The notes: generated by a model from the sequence alone, not told the origin. A stretch of 64,000 bases of DNA from Owenia fusiformis (GCA_903813345.2 CAIIXF020000007.1:35804538-35868537), one strand, 5' to 3'; counted from the first letter of the stretch, positions 49,100-62,233 are shown. Numbers and translations: made by a program.

Positions 49100-49285
49100 C
49101 AGGGGTGGATCTGGGAACCAACAAGGGGGGGGGGGGGGGGGGGGGCTCACATTTCAGGTTTAATAAAAAATTTGAGGCCCATTTTCTTCAAGATTTGGCC
49201 TAAAATTAAAAAATAAGGCCTTAAAATGCCCAGTAATGATCAAAGAGGCCCAATTTTTGGGCCCAATTTTTTTTCTGGGCCCCTG
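49100..49285 (-). mobile_element. GGGCC-rich element, copy 3 (partial, reversed)
   Basis: Starts CAGGGGTGGATCTGGGAACC and runs through a 22-G tract and GGCCTT/GGGCCC phrases to ctgggcccctg. It matches the inverse of the right part of copy 2 and lacks the other inverted end. Confidence 0.7.
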
Positions 49286-49810
49286 CCTCAATTTAGAGAA
49301 ACATGAATGTTAAAAAGCTTTGATTCTTATGAAAAATGTTCAATATGTCATTGAAACCTTTATTTTATACTGTCTATGAAAGTAGTTGGTTCTAAAGATA
49401 GGCATCTATATGCACTACAGCGAAACCAGCCGTGAACAACTTATTTTCCTAATTTATGAACGGTTCTGAATGAAGGTGTTTTATTCTTTCATTTACACTG
49501 TTCAACAAGACAAGTTTTACCGTACTCTTCAGATTCATGATTCACTGTAGCAAAAAGTTCAGTTCTAATCGATAAAGATATTTTACATGATTATGTAAAC
49601 AATAGCTGAGCTGAACAATCACTTCAAGACATTTTAGATTGCGAGTGTCATTCATAGAAGACACCCGAAGTAAGATACTGGTAAGTAGGTTTACTTTTCA
49701 TCAGTAGCACACAGGAATCTTTTGTCTCAATCTTTATATCATCTGAAAAATCTGTTATTTTGATATCGAAGGCAAGACTTGCTTAGTGGTGGTTTAATTA
49801 ATATGTTTAG

Positions 49811-50035
49811 GGACTGGCTGAGTATTAGCAAAATGGGACTTGCTATACCCAGCATTTACCAATGGGGTTAGTTGGCTGAGTAAGCAAATGGGACTTGTAT
49901 ATCCAATGTTTACCAATGGGGTTAGTTGGCTGAGTAAGCAAATGGGACTTGTATATCCAATGTTTACCAATGGGGATAGTTGGCTGATTAGGCATAATGG
50001 GACTTGTATACCCAGTGTTTACCAATGAGGAATGG
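49811..50035 (+). repeat. 54-bp tandem repeat, ~4 units
   Basis: Unit gggacttgtatatccaatgt, ttaccaatggggttagttgg, ctgagtaagcaaat. The first and last units are diverged. Confidence 0.9.
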
Positions 50036-50215
50036 TGGGAGTTCAACAGACTAATATTGCATGGGACATCCTGGGACTATTTTGGGCACATGGAACTTAG
50101 TCCTTTGGTGTATGTTGGACTTAACTTAAAAGCAATGAAATGTGAAAAACATTTTTGAAGATTGATTTTCAAATTGAGTTCTGTCTGATACGCAACCCCC
50201 TGACCTATATCTTGG

Positions 50216-50640
50216 GGTAAACTATTTGGAACATTTTCTCAATCAATTGTGGTCCCGACTCCCAAGTTTGTTTTTCTTATTGCTACTAGGTTAAACAGTT
50301 CCAGACAAGGTATTATAATCTTTTATGCGGATTTTATTGTTGATCAGTTATTCTTAAGTATTCTTTTTATATTAGATGTATACTATAGTATTTGGAAAAT
50401 GTCTCATGTAATTGCACCTCTATAATTGTGGTTCGAACTTTAATTTACATAGTTAAAAGTTCCAGGTCTTTTATAGAAAGATTCTGTCGTTTATCTAAAG
50501 TGCTCTGTTTATATAAAAAGGCTATAGTATTTGGAAAATATGCTCAATTAAGTGTGGTATTTTTATTATTTACATAGCTACTTGGTTAACAAAGTTCCAG
50601 GTCTTTTATTTTATAGAGATTGTTGATCAGTACTTAAACT
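50216..50640 (+). repeat. Degenerate ~140-bp tandem repeat, three units
   Basis: The phrases aattgtggt, ttacatagttaaaagttcca, ggtcttttat and gttgatcagt recur three times with low identity. Confidence 0.55.
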
Positions 50641-51399
50641 AGAGGTCTACATGGTGTAAACAATTCAATTTTCTGAATATTAAGTTTCCAAGATTCTAAG
50701 AATCAGAGGTATCTGAATCATAACCCTTGGCAATACCTTCACACTCCCTTAACTCTTCAAAATAGATAAAGTACTTTGATCTTACCAATCAAGTTAAATT
50801 ATGAGATCATATGATATTACATTTTCTGCCTATGAGGAGCTTGTGTTTTACTTTTAAACTACTACAAAGCAGAAGAGCTACATTTAAAATAATTGAGATC
50901 GAATCAGCTTCAAAACTGTAACATCAAATTCAGCTGTAATAGTCAGAGGGATGACTAGCTGGTGAGCCTGGTGGAGATCAGGGTAGCTACAGAGTCCGTT
51001 CAATTTGAAGATATACTGGTCCTTATAGAATGAGACCCAATATGTATAATCTGTTTCTCACATCAGGGGGGGGGGTCCTTTCTTCTGCTGGAGTGAAACA
51101 CTTTTAGACCATTGGCGGATAGAATCCAGTAAAGACACTGGTATCAACTTGCTAAAATAGAAGTCTGACTTTTGTGTTATCAATGGTGTGGCTCAGTAGA
51201 TGTGGGTGGAAAACATGGTGATCTAACTGTTAAGGAGAATGGTGCAGGAATGGCTATATCGTTGTATAGCGATATATATCGCTATACTGCCTCTCATTGA
51301 CTTACATGTGATATATTCGATATATATCGTCGATATATAAGGCTATATAAAATCTGGCCAGATATACTTCTCCAGATTTTATCATGTTCCTAGCATTTA

Positions 51400-52835
51400 C
51401 CCATGACGATATACACGCTATATTCGATATGTATCCTCTTGCCAAGATATAGAGCGATATACACACGATGTATACGCTATATTTGCTATATATATCCTGT
51501 CTTTAAGATATATATCGTATATATATCCCCAATACAGGGGTTTGTTGAATCAGTTCTTACAATTATCCATGATGATATACACGATATACACGATATATTC
51601 GATATATATCCTCTTTCCAAGATTTAGAGCGATATACACATGATATATACGCTATATTTGATATATATATCCTGTGTTTAAGATATATATCGGATATATA
51701 TCCCCAATACAGAGATTGTTGAGTCGGTTCTTACAATTGTCCATGACGATATACACGATATACACGATATATTCGATATATATCCTCTTTCCAAGATTTA
51801 GAGCGATATACACATGATATATACGCTATATTCGATATATATCATGTGTTTAAGATATATATCGGATATATATCCCCAATACAGAGATTGTTGAGTCGGT
51901 TCTTACAATTGTCCATGACGATATACACGATATACACGATATATTGGATATATATCCTCTTTTCAAGATATAGAGTGATACACACACGATATACGCTATA
52001 TTCGATATATATCATGTGCTCAAGATATATATCGGATATATATCCTCAATATAGAGTTTGTTGAATCAGTTCTTACAATTATCCATGTCGATATACACGA
52101 TATATTCGATATACATCCCCTTTCCAAGATAGAGAGCGATATACACACGATATGTTCGCTGTATTCGATATATATATCCTGTCTTCAAGATATATATCGG
52201 ATATATATCCCCAATACAGGGTTTGTTGAATCAGTTCTTAAAATTATACACGACGATATACACGATATACACGATATATTCGATATATATCCTCTTTTCA
52301 AGATATAGAGCGATATACACAAGATATATACGCTATATTTGATATATATCCTGTCTTAAAGATATATCGGATATATATCCCCAATACAGGGTTTGTTGAA
52401 TCAGTTCTTAAAATTGTACACGACGATATACACGATATACACGATATATTCGATATATATCCTCTTTTCAAGATATAGAGCGATATAAACACGATATATA
52501 CGCTATATTCGATATATATATCCTGTCTTCAAGATATATATCGGATATATATCCCCAATACAGGGTTTGTTGAATTAGTTCTTAAAATTATTCATGACGA
52601 TATACACGATATACACGATATATTCGATATATATCATATTTTCAAGATATAAAACGATATACACACGATATATACGCTATATAGGATATATATATCCTGT
52701 CTTCAAGATATATATTGGATATACAATGTATATCCCCAATACAGGGTTTGTTGAATCAGTTCTTAAAATTATACACGACGCTATACACGATATACACGAT
52801 ATATTCGATACATATCCTCTTTCCAAGATATAAAG
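51400..52835 (+). repeat. GATATA satellite, ~170-bp units, about 8 copies
   Basis: Each unit holds acgatatacacgatatacac, gatatattcgatatatatcc, tcttttcaagatatagagcg, cggatatatatccccaatac and agggtttgttgaatcagttc. Units start near 51540, 51717, 51887, 52057, 52226, 52389, 52566 and 52746. Confidence 0.9.
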
Positions 52836-53089
52836 TACTTATTTACCAGGAGGGATTTGATATGGGGAATACCACAAGGATGATATCAATATCCCGAGGG
52901 AACGTAGTGACCGAGGGAAATGTCGATATCATCCGAGGGAAATATCGATATCATCCGAGGGATATTACCCATATCATCCAGACAGATGAATAACGACCTT
53001 ATACCATGGTCAAGAGCAACATCTACCCAAAATCTTCTGTTGAATGAGAGAAAAAAGGATTGAATCTTAAAAATATTTACGTTACATAC

Positions 53090-53899
53090 ACTGCCCTCCA
53101 TAAGTTTGGCAATCTTAGCTCCCTCATTGAACTACGTGTTAAAGCCTCTTTATGTTTGAATTTCTATTTCCATTACCTGCGAGGAAAATACTTATAATAT
53201 TGATGGGAATGTAATTTAATGCATTTCCAATGCCTCCATATGTTCCCAATTCTTTTCCTCAATTGCAATAGGTTGAAAATTGATGATAAATCTGATGAAT
53301 TTTGGAAACTCGACATTTCCATGTAAACCAATGGGAAATGGTAGGTTTGCCGCAAGTCATATGACAGAATATTTATCCATCTGAGTTCTCCCAAAAAATT
53401 ACAAGTTAGGTGGCCAAAATTGTATTTGCTTACTTTGTTTAATAAAAATTTGATATGTTTCCTCAGTTTTAAAAAGTTATAGGTCTTCAAAGTCAAATTT
53501 ATTTTTCTGTTTCTTAAGTATTCATAAAGTAAACTGAACACTTAGAGTACAAAGAGTAGACAATTCAATTTTCTATAATTATAAAAATATTCTAGATGAG
53601 TCTTTTACTGGTTAGATACCCTGAAATCAGATTTGCCCCAAACCCACCATTTTCCATTGGTTTACATGGGAATGACGATTTTCACAAATTCATAAAGTTT
53701 ATCATCAATTTTCGACCTATTGTGATTGAGGAAAAAATTGGGAAACCTTGGAGGCATTGGAAATGAAGTCAAGTTACATTTCCATCAATACAATATGTAT
53801 TTTCCTCACAGGTCATGTTAATAAAAATTCAAACAAAAAGAGGCTTTAATATGTAGTTCAATGAGGGGGTTAGGGTTGTAAAACTTATGGAGGAGAGTG
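53090..53899. mobile_element. Tc1-type MITE nested in the satellite element
   Basis: Flanked by TA. The ends CACTGCCCTCCATAAGTTT and, inverted, CACTCTCCTCCATAAGTTT are typical of Tc1-like elements. The arms remain inverted for about 270 bp (53090-53365 and about 53620-53899). No transposase. Confidence 0.8.
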
Positions 53900-54259
53900 T
53901 ATATCCTACTCCCAAGTACATTGAGAAATTAAGTATAAGGGCAAGAAAAACATAATACTTAAAGAAATTAAAATGTGAAGATAATTTTAATCAAAAAATG
54001 AAATTAAAAAAAACTCTGTTTTGGAAAAAACTCATTTTTGGAAATCAATTTAATTTGTGAAAAAAATACCTACTTGATATTTGTCTTGATATCAAGATAC
54101 TTAACGAAGATAAACACGATTTTTTGGAAAAAATGAAAAATTTTGAAAATATGAAAATTTGTGAAAAACTGAAAATTTTTGAAAATGAATTTTTTGGAAA
54201 ACATGTAAAATTATTTAATATACCCGGGATGATATCAATATCATCCCTGATATCATCCC

Positions 54260-54965
54260 TCTAATCCTGAATATCTTGAAAAGAGGATATATATCGAATA
54301 TATCGTATATATCGTGTGTATATCGCTCTATATCTTGGAAAGAGGATATATATCGAATATATCATGTATATCATGATTGAAAAATATAAGAACTGATTTA
54401 ACAAAATTGTCAACTGGGAATATATATCCGATATATATCTTGAAGACAGGATATATATCGAATACCCTATTTTACAAGCACAATATACACGATATATTCG
54501 ATATATATCATCTTTCCTAGATATAGAGCGATACAAACACGAAATATACGCTAATATATATATATCCTGTCTTCAAGATATATATCGGATATATATCTTC
54601 AATACAGAGGTTTGTTAAAAAAGTTGTTATATTTATGGATGACGATATACACGATATATTCGATATATATCCTCTTTCCAAGATATAGAGCGATATACAC
54701 ATGATAACGATATACACGATATATATCCTCTCTCCTAGATATAGAGCGATACACACACGATATATACGCTATAATCGATATATATCCTGTCTTCAAGATA
54801 TATATCCGATATATATCTTCAATACAGAAGTTTGTTAAAAAGTTCTTATATTTATGGATGACGATATACACGATATACACGATATATTCGATATATATCC
54901 TACCCCAGAGATATATATCGGATATATTTCGATTTGAGGATAGTTTCACGAATATATCGTCTGAG
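54260..54965. repeat. GATATA satellite, second block with one inverted unit
   Basis: 54270-54470 is a unit in the opposite orientation (aatataagaactgatttaac). From 54480 two units run in the same direction as the first block (tttgttaaaaaagttgttat and tttgttaaaaagttcttata). Confidence 0.85.
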
Positions 54966-55394
54966 AGACGATATATATCGCTATACAACGATATAGCCAT
55001 TCCTGCACCTTTATGCTGTTAAGGTAGACATAATATGGCAGGTTGAAATGTCTTGTAATAGACACCCTCTATCCCACACACACTCAAGTAAATACTGGCT
55101 GGTGAATGTGATAGTGATTATAAAGCAAAAATGCCAAAAGATCCATTTGAGGTCATAGTGATTGTAATATGATACAGCAGGTTGTATGTAGTGTCTTGTA
55201 AAAAGGCCCAATTTACAGGAATTAAAACGTGGTCCACTTATCACCCAATTATTGTACAGTCTGTTTCATCCTTTGAATGTCAATAACTCATCCTCAGATT
55301 ACATTGGCTGCATAGGCCATGGCCGTCCTAATTGGTAGGGGTATGTTGCAGGCCTGTCAACTTGAGAACACCTAACATGAGTGACTTGGAAATG

Positions 55395-55515
55395 TTGAAC
55401 ACCTCCCCTCAAAATGTGGACACCTTGGTCCAAATCTGAACACCTTGATCCAAATTTTGAACACATTGTTTTCAATTTTATTACATCTTGCCAAAATTTG
55501 AACACCTCAAATTTT
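55395..55515 (+). repeat. Degenerate ~19-23-bp repeat (GAACACCTT)
   Basis: About six imperfect units of gaacaccttgatccaaattt, diverged. Confidence 0.6.
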
Positions 55516-55821
55516 TCGCATCAGAATACTTAAAGGTACAATCCAGAAAAAGAGGAAAACCAATTTATCAGGAAAGCAAAAATAAATCTTACAAAACAGA
55601 GCTGCTTTATTTGATATTCTTGCTTGCTGCATGGGGTATTTCTTTCACACACCTACTTTAACATTACTCAGCATTACTCAACCTAGATACTATTAGAGGT
55701 TAAAATATATACAAGTAATTCTCTCTGGTAACTAGAACTTGAGAGATTGAATACTGTTAACATATAGAGCTAGTGGTGATGGCATGGACACATAAAGAAT
55801 CCAGTTGTGATAGACTCTAGT

Positions 55822-56150
55822 GGTGATATAGATATTCTAGTGGTGATCGCAGATTCTAGTGGTGATCACAGATTCTAGTGGTGATCACAGATTCTAGTGG
55901 TGATCGCAGATTCTAGTGGTGATCGCAGATTCTAGTGGTGATCACAGATTCTAGTGGTGATCGCAGATTCTAGTGGTGATCGCAGATTCTAGTGGTGATC
56001 ACAGATTCTAGTGGTGATCGCAGATTCTAGTGGTGATCACAGATTCTAGTGGTGATCACAGATTCTAGTGGTGATCACAGATTCTAGTGGTGATCACAGA
56101 TTCTAGTGGTGATCACAGATTCTAGTGGTGATCACAGATTCTAGTGATAT
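55822..56150 (+). repeat. 19-bp minisatellite, ~17 units, with an A/G variant site
   Basis: Unit TCTAGTGGTGATCACAGAT or TCTAGTGGTGATCGCAGAT, almost perfect apart from the one A/G site. Related, looser copies extend to about 56320. Confidence 0.95.
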
Positions 56151-56329
56151 AGAGACACTAGTGGTTATCTAGAAACTATGGTAATGATATAAAAATCCAG
56201 CAGTGAAAGACTCAATAGAAATATATAGAGACTTTATACAGGAACTCTAGTGGTGATATAGAAACTCTGGTGGTGATTTAAAGAATCTAGTGGTGAAATA
56301 TAACAGTGGCGATATCAAAACTCTCGGGC

Positions 56330-57726
56330 TTATCTTCAAAACTAAGGTTATCTTACTTCCTGGAGCCCCTGGAGGCCCTAGAATGGATAGCTATCAAATT
56401 GAATAGGAAAGTTCTTCTCTTACTAGAAAGAGAATAAAGTCAAGTGCTAACTTGAGCAATATCATCCTGAGGACTACAAAGACTTGTAAGTCCATGAAGC
56501 TCACTTTTACAAAACCAAAAACAAACAATTAGAAAGGATAGTATGTAAATAATATTTATTAGCCATCTTCACACAGCTGTTAAGTGGCACATTGAGCTGT
56601 TGAACTGTTTTTGGGTGAGTTGAGTACATTTTAGAGTTCCCCTTTGCTCATAAAACACTGCCAGGTAAATACTAAGTACTTCAGAAAAGACAATAGGATC
56701 AAATCAATAACAAATAGAATGTCAAATAAATAATAGCGCCGAGAGGAGAAACAAGATATTTTACCTTCCTTTACCACTCAACATGCTATTACGAATCTTG
56801 ACAATATAATGACGTACATAGAATACAATATGATGATCTGGAGTTCATTTATGAAGGATTGAGCAATGAAATTTTATGTTTCGCCTGGAGGGGGAGATAA
56901 TGTGTTAATCCCAGGGTTTACATTATTTAGGTTTTGCATTATTCAGGTGTTGCATTAATTAGGATTTGCATAATTTAGGTTTTGCATATAGGATAGGAGT
57001 GAATAAAGTTCCAAATATCTACAAATATGTACAATAGATCATAAATAAAATATCCTAGATCTATGGTCTATTTCTGTAAATCCTGCTTGGGTCTTGTTTT
57101 CATATGGTTTGAAATAGAAGAGGAAGAATATGTCAAACATACATTTATTTACCTCAGAATATAGTAGGGCTGTAAACAACAAATTCATTTATTTCTGTGA
57201 TTCTAGTACAGGACTCATTCGTTACCACATATAGGATCTGTCTGAAGTGTTTTTGTCGTCGATCAACTCCACAAAATGATCAATAAATAGTTCTACTTTC
57301 AATAATAAATAATGAATCATTAATGTTAGGCGGCAATAGAGTTATGTAAGCAGGAAAATGAATTAGTAGATGATAATTAGTAAATTATATATGAGATATA
57401 TATATATTAGTTTGAAAGTGCGGAATGTATGTACATATGTAATGAGATTACAGTTAGGATCAATTATAAATGTAAATTGTAACTGAACTGGTATTATACT
57501 TCTACTTGGAAATGTCATTGTAATTGAAGATACATGGAAATATGAGGTAATATCGTAGACAATTGGGGATATTTTTACCATTTCGTGCAAGTTGTCAGTA
57601 AGTAAAATTAATGCTTTTTTTCTCATTATAATTGGTTCTCTTTAAACTGACATTCCTTAAGTGAAATCATATTCTTAAGAAATATCTATACTAGAACTAA
57701 ATACATTAAAATCTGTCTTATCTAAA
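56330..57726. other. Gene-free AT-rich region
   Basis: No coding sequence recognised. 56930-56995 has a few diverged 18-20-bp units (ttaggttttgcatta). Confidence 0.4.
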
Positions 57727-57908
57727 TACTACTGGAACAGGCCAAAAGTGTTCAGATCGGCAAATGCTCACATTTTCTTAGTTTTTTTTAACATGAAAGT
57801 CTATGGCAGATTAATGGGACCAAAAAGTTTTGCACATTAAGAGGTGTTTATATTAAAAGGTGTTTACATAAGACGGTGTGGTGTTCACATATACAGGTTT
57901 TACTGAAT
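57727..57908. mobile_element. pogo/Tigger-type MITE, diverged
   Basis: The right end caggttttactg (57892-57903 region) and interior phrases (gaggtgtttatattaaaagg) match the family seen at 62787. The left end is poorly preserved. Confidence 0.5.
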
Positions 57909-58475
57909 ATATCTTATTAAGGATCCAGGCTTAATTAATGCAATAATCCATATTGTATAAGGATAATAGCGTATAAGAACCTTAGTTAGGATAATCAATA
58001 CATTACTTACCAAGCAAATCAGTAATTTAGAGAAGACTGTCAGCTGAGATTTTACTGATAAAACACTGTTGAAAATTAATTTTCAGAAACAAGGAAGGAT
58101 AAAGAAGTACATAAGGATATAATGATTCATGGTATAAATCTAGCCAGGGGTGGAATAAATGATATACATGTATAAGGATTATAATGATAGATCTAGTCAA
58201 CAGGATTACCTATTAATTTGGGATCTGTTAGATGCGCCTGTAGTAAATTGACCACTGTCATCAACTAGGTAGATATCTGATAGAATTAAAGAATCAATCA
58301 TTTCTGAGAGGAAGGATATGATATCCTCATGAGCAAAGTGTTATTCTAAGCATATGGAGACACCTATATAGAAAGGCGAAATAGTATCATGCTGTACGTA
58401 CACTGTAATATAACATGATATGATACATAGAATTTTATAGCAGAATGAATTACAAGAGAATATTTCTATTTTCAG
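57909..58475. other. Gene-free spacer or intron
   Basis: Nothing recognised except the acceptor at its right end. Confidence 0.4.
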
Positions 58476-58642
58476 ATTCTCCAGAGATGTAAGGAGGGAA
58501 CCTGCAGGCCAATCATGTAGCTAGTATACCATATAAGGACATTGTTTCCTCACCCCCAGGCTAGACCCCCTGGGCTAGACCCCAAGGCTATGCCTTCTAA
58601 AGAGAAGGACAAGCAGGGTCAGAAATCCACTGACCCAGATCT
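58476..58642 (+). CDS. 5' coding exon of an unidentified gene (start codon and first 17 codons)
   Basis: The acceptor tctattttcag ends at 58475. The exon has 114 nt of 5' UTR, then ATG 58590 and MPSKEKDKQGQKSTDPD plus two bases, ending at the consensus donor (atct|gtaagt, 58643). It is clearly richer in G and C than its surroundings, and the basic, polar N-terminus looks like a real protein start. I cannot name the protein or find the next exon; the following intron would run past 5 kb. Confidence 0.5.
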
Positions 58643-59230
58643 GTAAGTAAATTATTTTTAGATATTTTCATTAAAACTTGTTTACAGCGTGCATATGGCA
58701 ATAAAGATACGATGGGCCCATAATTTAATAATTACTGTATTGTCATAACTTAATTCATTAAGCCTGCTTTTTATATTTACTTTTTATTACCACCCATGGT
58801 CTTAATCCCAAATATAACACAGTCATTTCTGTGTTTTTTGTAAACCAAAGTTGTAATTCTCTGACCTTTAATTTTATCAAAGTGGCATTTAGCAACATTT
58901 ACAAAATCTCATGATATCTCTAACAGAAAATAGAAGATAAGAAATTTGTTTTTCCCAAAGTAACACAAACACTTAATCTAGATATATAAAATTATTATTA
59001 GAATCCAGTAGAATAATTTTGAGGATGAATGTAGCAATCAATTTGCTTCATTCCTTGCTGAAGTGTTATTCACGTCTCTCCATATAAGGTTGCATCGAAA
59101 CCAAATGTTAACCCCTTGAAGAACCAGGGTGATGGATATATCTGTCACAAAATTTCTCACTATTATGGCTTTTTGACAAATCATGTTCAATTTACTCAAA
59201 ATATGTATTAAAGTATGTGTAATCTAACCT
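58643..59230. other. Intron-like AT-rich sequence
   Basis: No coding sequence recognised. Confidence 0.4.
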
Positions 59231-59470
59231 TAGTCTATGTTCAGGTTTATTATCAAAATGAACATCAAACATTGAATATCAAGGTAGAAATATGCAAAAA
59301 ACGAAAAATGCTCTGGTCTTAAAGGCCGATTTTACCTCTTTATCTTTCCTGATCAGTCTACGTTCAGGTTTATTACCAAAATGAACATCAAACATTGTAT
59401 ATTAAGGTAGAAATATGGCAACGTTCTGATAATTAAAGGTTTTAAAGGCTGATTTTAGCTCTCTATCTTT
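59231..59470 (+). repeat. ~118-bp tandem duplication
   Basis: Two copies share ttcaggtttattaccaaaat, gaacatcaaacattg, aaggtagaaatatg and aaggctgattttagctct, with small differences. Confidence 0.8.
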
Positions 59471-59764
59471 CTTTATCTGTCATTACATATTCTCTATGTC
59501 ATTCTAATCCTTTAATGGTCTACAATGTCACTGTCCGTGATAAGTGTGAATTATCTGAGTGTCTTTAATCATATAACACACATTGGTAAGTAAGATAAGT
59601 GGGATCTATAGAAAAATATGTCTTGTGGGGATTAATGACGATAAATCAGACTTTTGCTGATGTGAAACTACATGTGTACAAGATTTAAGATTGCTCATTC
59701 TAACTTATTATATAGATCATTTTATCTCAAATGATGTATTTGTGTATCTTTTCCATATACTTAA

Positions 59765-59930
59765 TTAGTTAATCAGCAATCGATCAATCAATCTACAATC
59801 AACCAAGCAACTAATAAATCAGTCAGTCAAACAATATACCAACAATCAATCAATCAACAATCAAAAAATCAACAATCAATCAACTTATCAATCAATCAAG
59901 AATCAAGCATGCAAACTATCAATAAAACAA
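59765..59930 (+). repeat. AATC-rich low-complexity repeat
   Basis: Irregular CAATCAATCAAC-type runs. Confidence 0.85.
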
Positions 59931-61625
59931 CAAAATTCCTATACAGGTCTTATATCAATAAAATGATACTTCTTCCAAAAGTAAATATTATCTTTGGTTT
60001 GTTAATTTCCGTTATGCTTTAATTGCTTTTACAAAGTATTAACAATGTTAACATTTTATTTGCTGAATGTGCCAGTAATATTGATTCAGGAATACTTTTC
60101 CAACAATTTTCAGGAAAATTGTTTTCAATATCTAGTGATTACCTTTGTGAGAAATACAGCTCAGTTATATTTCTTAAACTTGGTAATTTTCTCATAAAGT
60201 TTATTTTTCCATATTTTTATATAGTAGTGTAAGGTTCAGTGTATTTACAGAAATTGTAAGTATTTCTCTCTTTATATCTATCTTCATTTCGTGTGATGAA
60301 AATTCATATTCAAATTCTCAACCATGAGGTTTTTTAATGTTTGGCACTTGATTGAAGATAATATGGGAATTCATGAAAGAGTTTACCTTATTTTACACAA
60401 GAGAGTGTATATCAATATAAATTCTACCTGTTAGCGTTTTGTTTCTTGTTGATGCAGTTCATTTTCTTCATGCTAAATTTCAACTTGGCTGATTTTTTAC
60501 AATTTTTAGACAATTAATGTCATATTTAATGAACAATGACTTCCAAGTGGTACCGAATTAATTTAATCATGACCCTTAAAACTAATATTACATATACCTC
60601 TAAAATCAGGTAAAAAGTCACATGACCACATTTTGATAAGCGAGAGTAGATTACACAATGTCATTTATGATATATGATAACGATAGTGAATTCATAATAA
60701 TTCCGTGTCAAGCTAATTTTGATGTTTGACTTTAGCTTCTGTCTATTGCTTTATCTGTTAGTACAAATTGTAGTTCATAATAGTATTTGATGTTTGACTT
60801 ACAACTGATTGATAAATCTGAAATCTATGAATTCAAAATAACGGTATAATTATTAACGATAATGAAGGATTTTCGAATATTTTAAGGGGTGTTTCTTGGT
60901 ATGAAAATCTAGAAGTGAGTAGATCTTGGCCATGGTGGGTTAAATTTAAGGCAGTCATTTTTGGGCTTTGTTTTAACCAAGTAAACGGTTTGTTTTTGAA
61001 AGTTTTTGACTTAATTCAACATTTTCATTTCTTGTAGTCAGCTGCAACAATAACAAAAAAAAAATTGAGCAATTTTAGAAATACATTTCAGTGATTTAAA
61101 GCAAGTAGGTGCAACACCCACCTGAGATTTTAAAAATAGGCTTTATTTGCATGCACCCACTTGAAAATCTCAAAAATCTTGAAAATATGCATATTTTGAC
61201 CAAATTCAGTCTGAATTGTGAAAATGAGAATTTTCAAGCCACTTGAGAAAAAATTCTGTGGAGAATGCTGCAAAAAGTGATAGCCTAATCATAAAAACCT
61301 AACAGTTTCGCATTGTGTGAAAAAAAGAAAAACTTAAGACTGTTTGATGTGAATAGTCTAGCTGACATCTTGTAGAAAATATCATTGTTTGTTTGTTTAA
61401 TTAAAAGTATTCCTTTTATGTCACATTTAATTATTGAGTGTACTGAAACATTCTTCATAGTTTTAATCAATCAATTAATAATGTGACATACATTGTTAAA
61501 CCAATTATATATGTGTCACTTATAAAAACTATAAACTGTCAACATTAAAAATGTGAAAAACAATAATTATTCTGGATTAAAACTGTGAATTAAAGATGAG
61601 TTGATCAATAAAAACTAAAGGATTG
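59931..61625. other. Gene-free AT-rich region
   Basis: A 69-codon open frame at 60023-60232 has no motif I recognise. No repeats of note. Confidence 0.4.
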
Positions 61626-61738
61626 TTCCTTAGCTTTTTTTTTTATATTTATTTATTTATTCATTAATATAATATAAACAGTACAATATAGTCCTGCGGC
61701 TGGGCTTAAAGCATTATTAGCCACAATTCCTTAGCTTT
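61626..61738 (-). mobile_element. Short retroposon with 12-bp target duplication
   Basis: The insert 61638-61726 is flanked by TTCCTTAGCTTT on both sides (61626-61637, 61727-61738). On the minus strand it ends in AATAAATAAATATAAAAAAA, so it is a poly(A)-tailed, 5'-truncated LINE or SINE. Confidence 0.8.
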
Positions 61739-62232
61739 AAGACATGAAATCAGGCTTTAATTCCAAGTTTTGTTATTCGTGTGTTTATTTAAATCTCACA
61801 ACCCATATTTTGGCATTTATGGGCTCAACACTCCACTAATCTATGGAAGAGTTAGACAAAAAGGGGCCCCAAAAAACAGAATGCACGTTTGACTTTTGAG
61901 CAATTTCTTTTAACTACTATCTGCGTACAAGTTCCCTTGGTGTATTGGCATTTAGAAAGTGAAGAATCAATATCCTTATCAATGTTCTGTACTGGTATTA
62001 ACTAGTGATACCTATTCATAAATTATAAATGACCACAATAGTATAGCCATCCTTTACTCTTGAAATGTGGCCTATTTTCTCGTCTTTCATACCAGATTTG
62101 GATTCTATTTCTTAGTTCGACTCCACTTCTTTCATATTCCTTGGCATATTTCTGTATCTTTTTTGAAGTATGATACCTTGGGAGTTGTATTTCCAAGTAA
62201 GACATACTACCAGATAAAGCAGTATACAGTAT
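61739..62232. other. Gene-free spacer
   Basis: No supported gene. A 60-codon minus-strand frame (62023-62205) is discussed under rejected items. Confidence 0.4.
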
Positions 62233-62233
62233 A

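Larger units (their letters stand above)
51227..55024. mobile_element. 3780-bp inverted-repeat element carrying GATATA satellite
   Basis: The element is 51236-55015, flanked by the 9-bp direct repeat CTGTTAAGG (51227-51235, 55016-55024). A perfect 41-bp inverted repeat starts GGTGCAGGAATGGCTATATC (51241-51281 and 54969-55009). The interior is almost entirely satellite built on the self-complementary GATATATATC motif, plus a spacer that holds a Tc1-type MITE. No transposase. The 9-bp duplication is in the Mutator range, but the class is not proven. Confidence 0.8.

Noticed and set aside
62023-62205. Homeodomain-like phrase (RIQIWYERRENR) on the minus strand
   Set aside because: Only a few residues resemble the recognition helix; the upstream helices do not fit and the frame is short.
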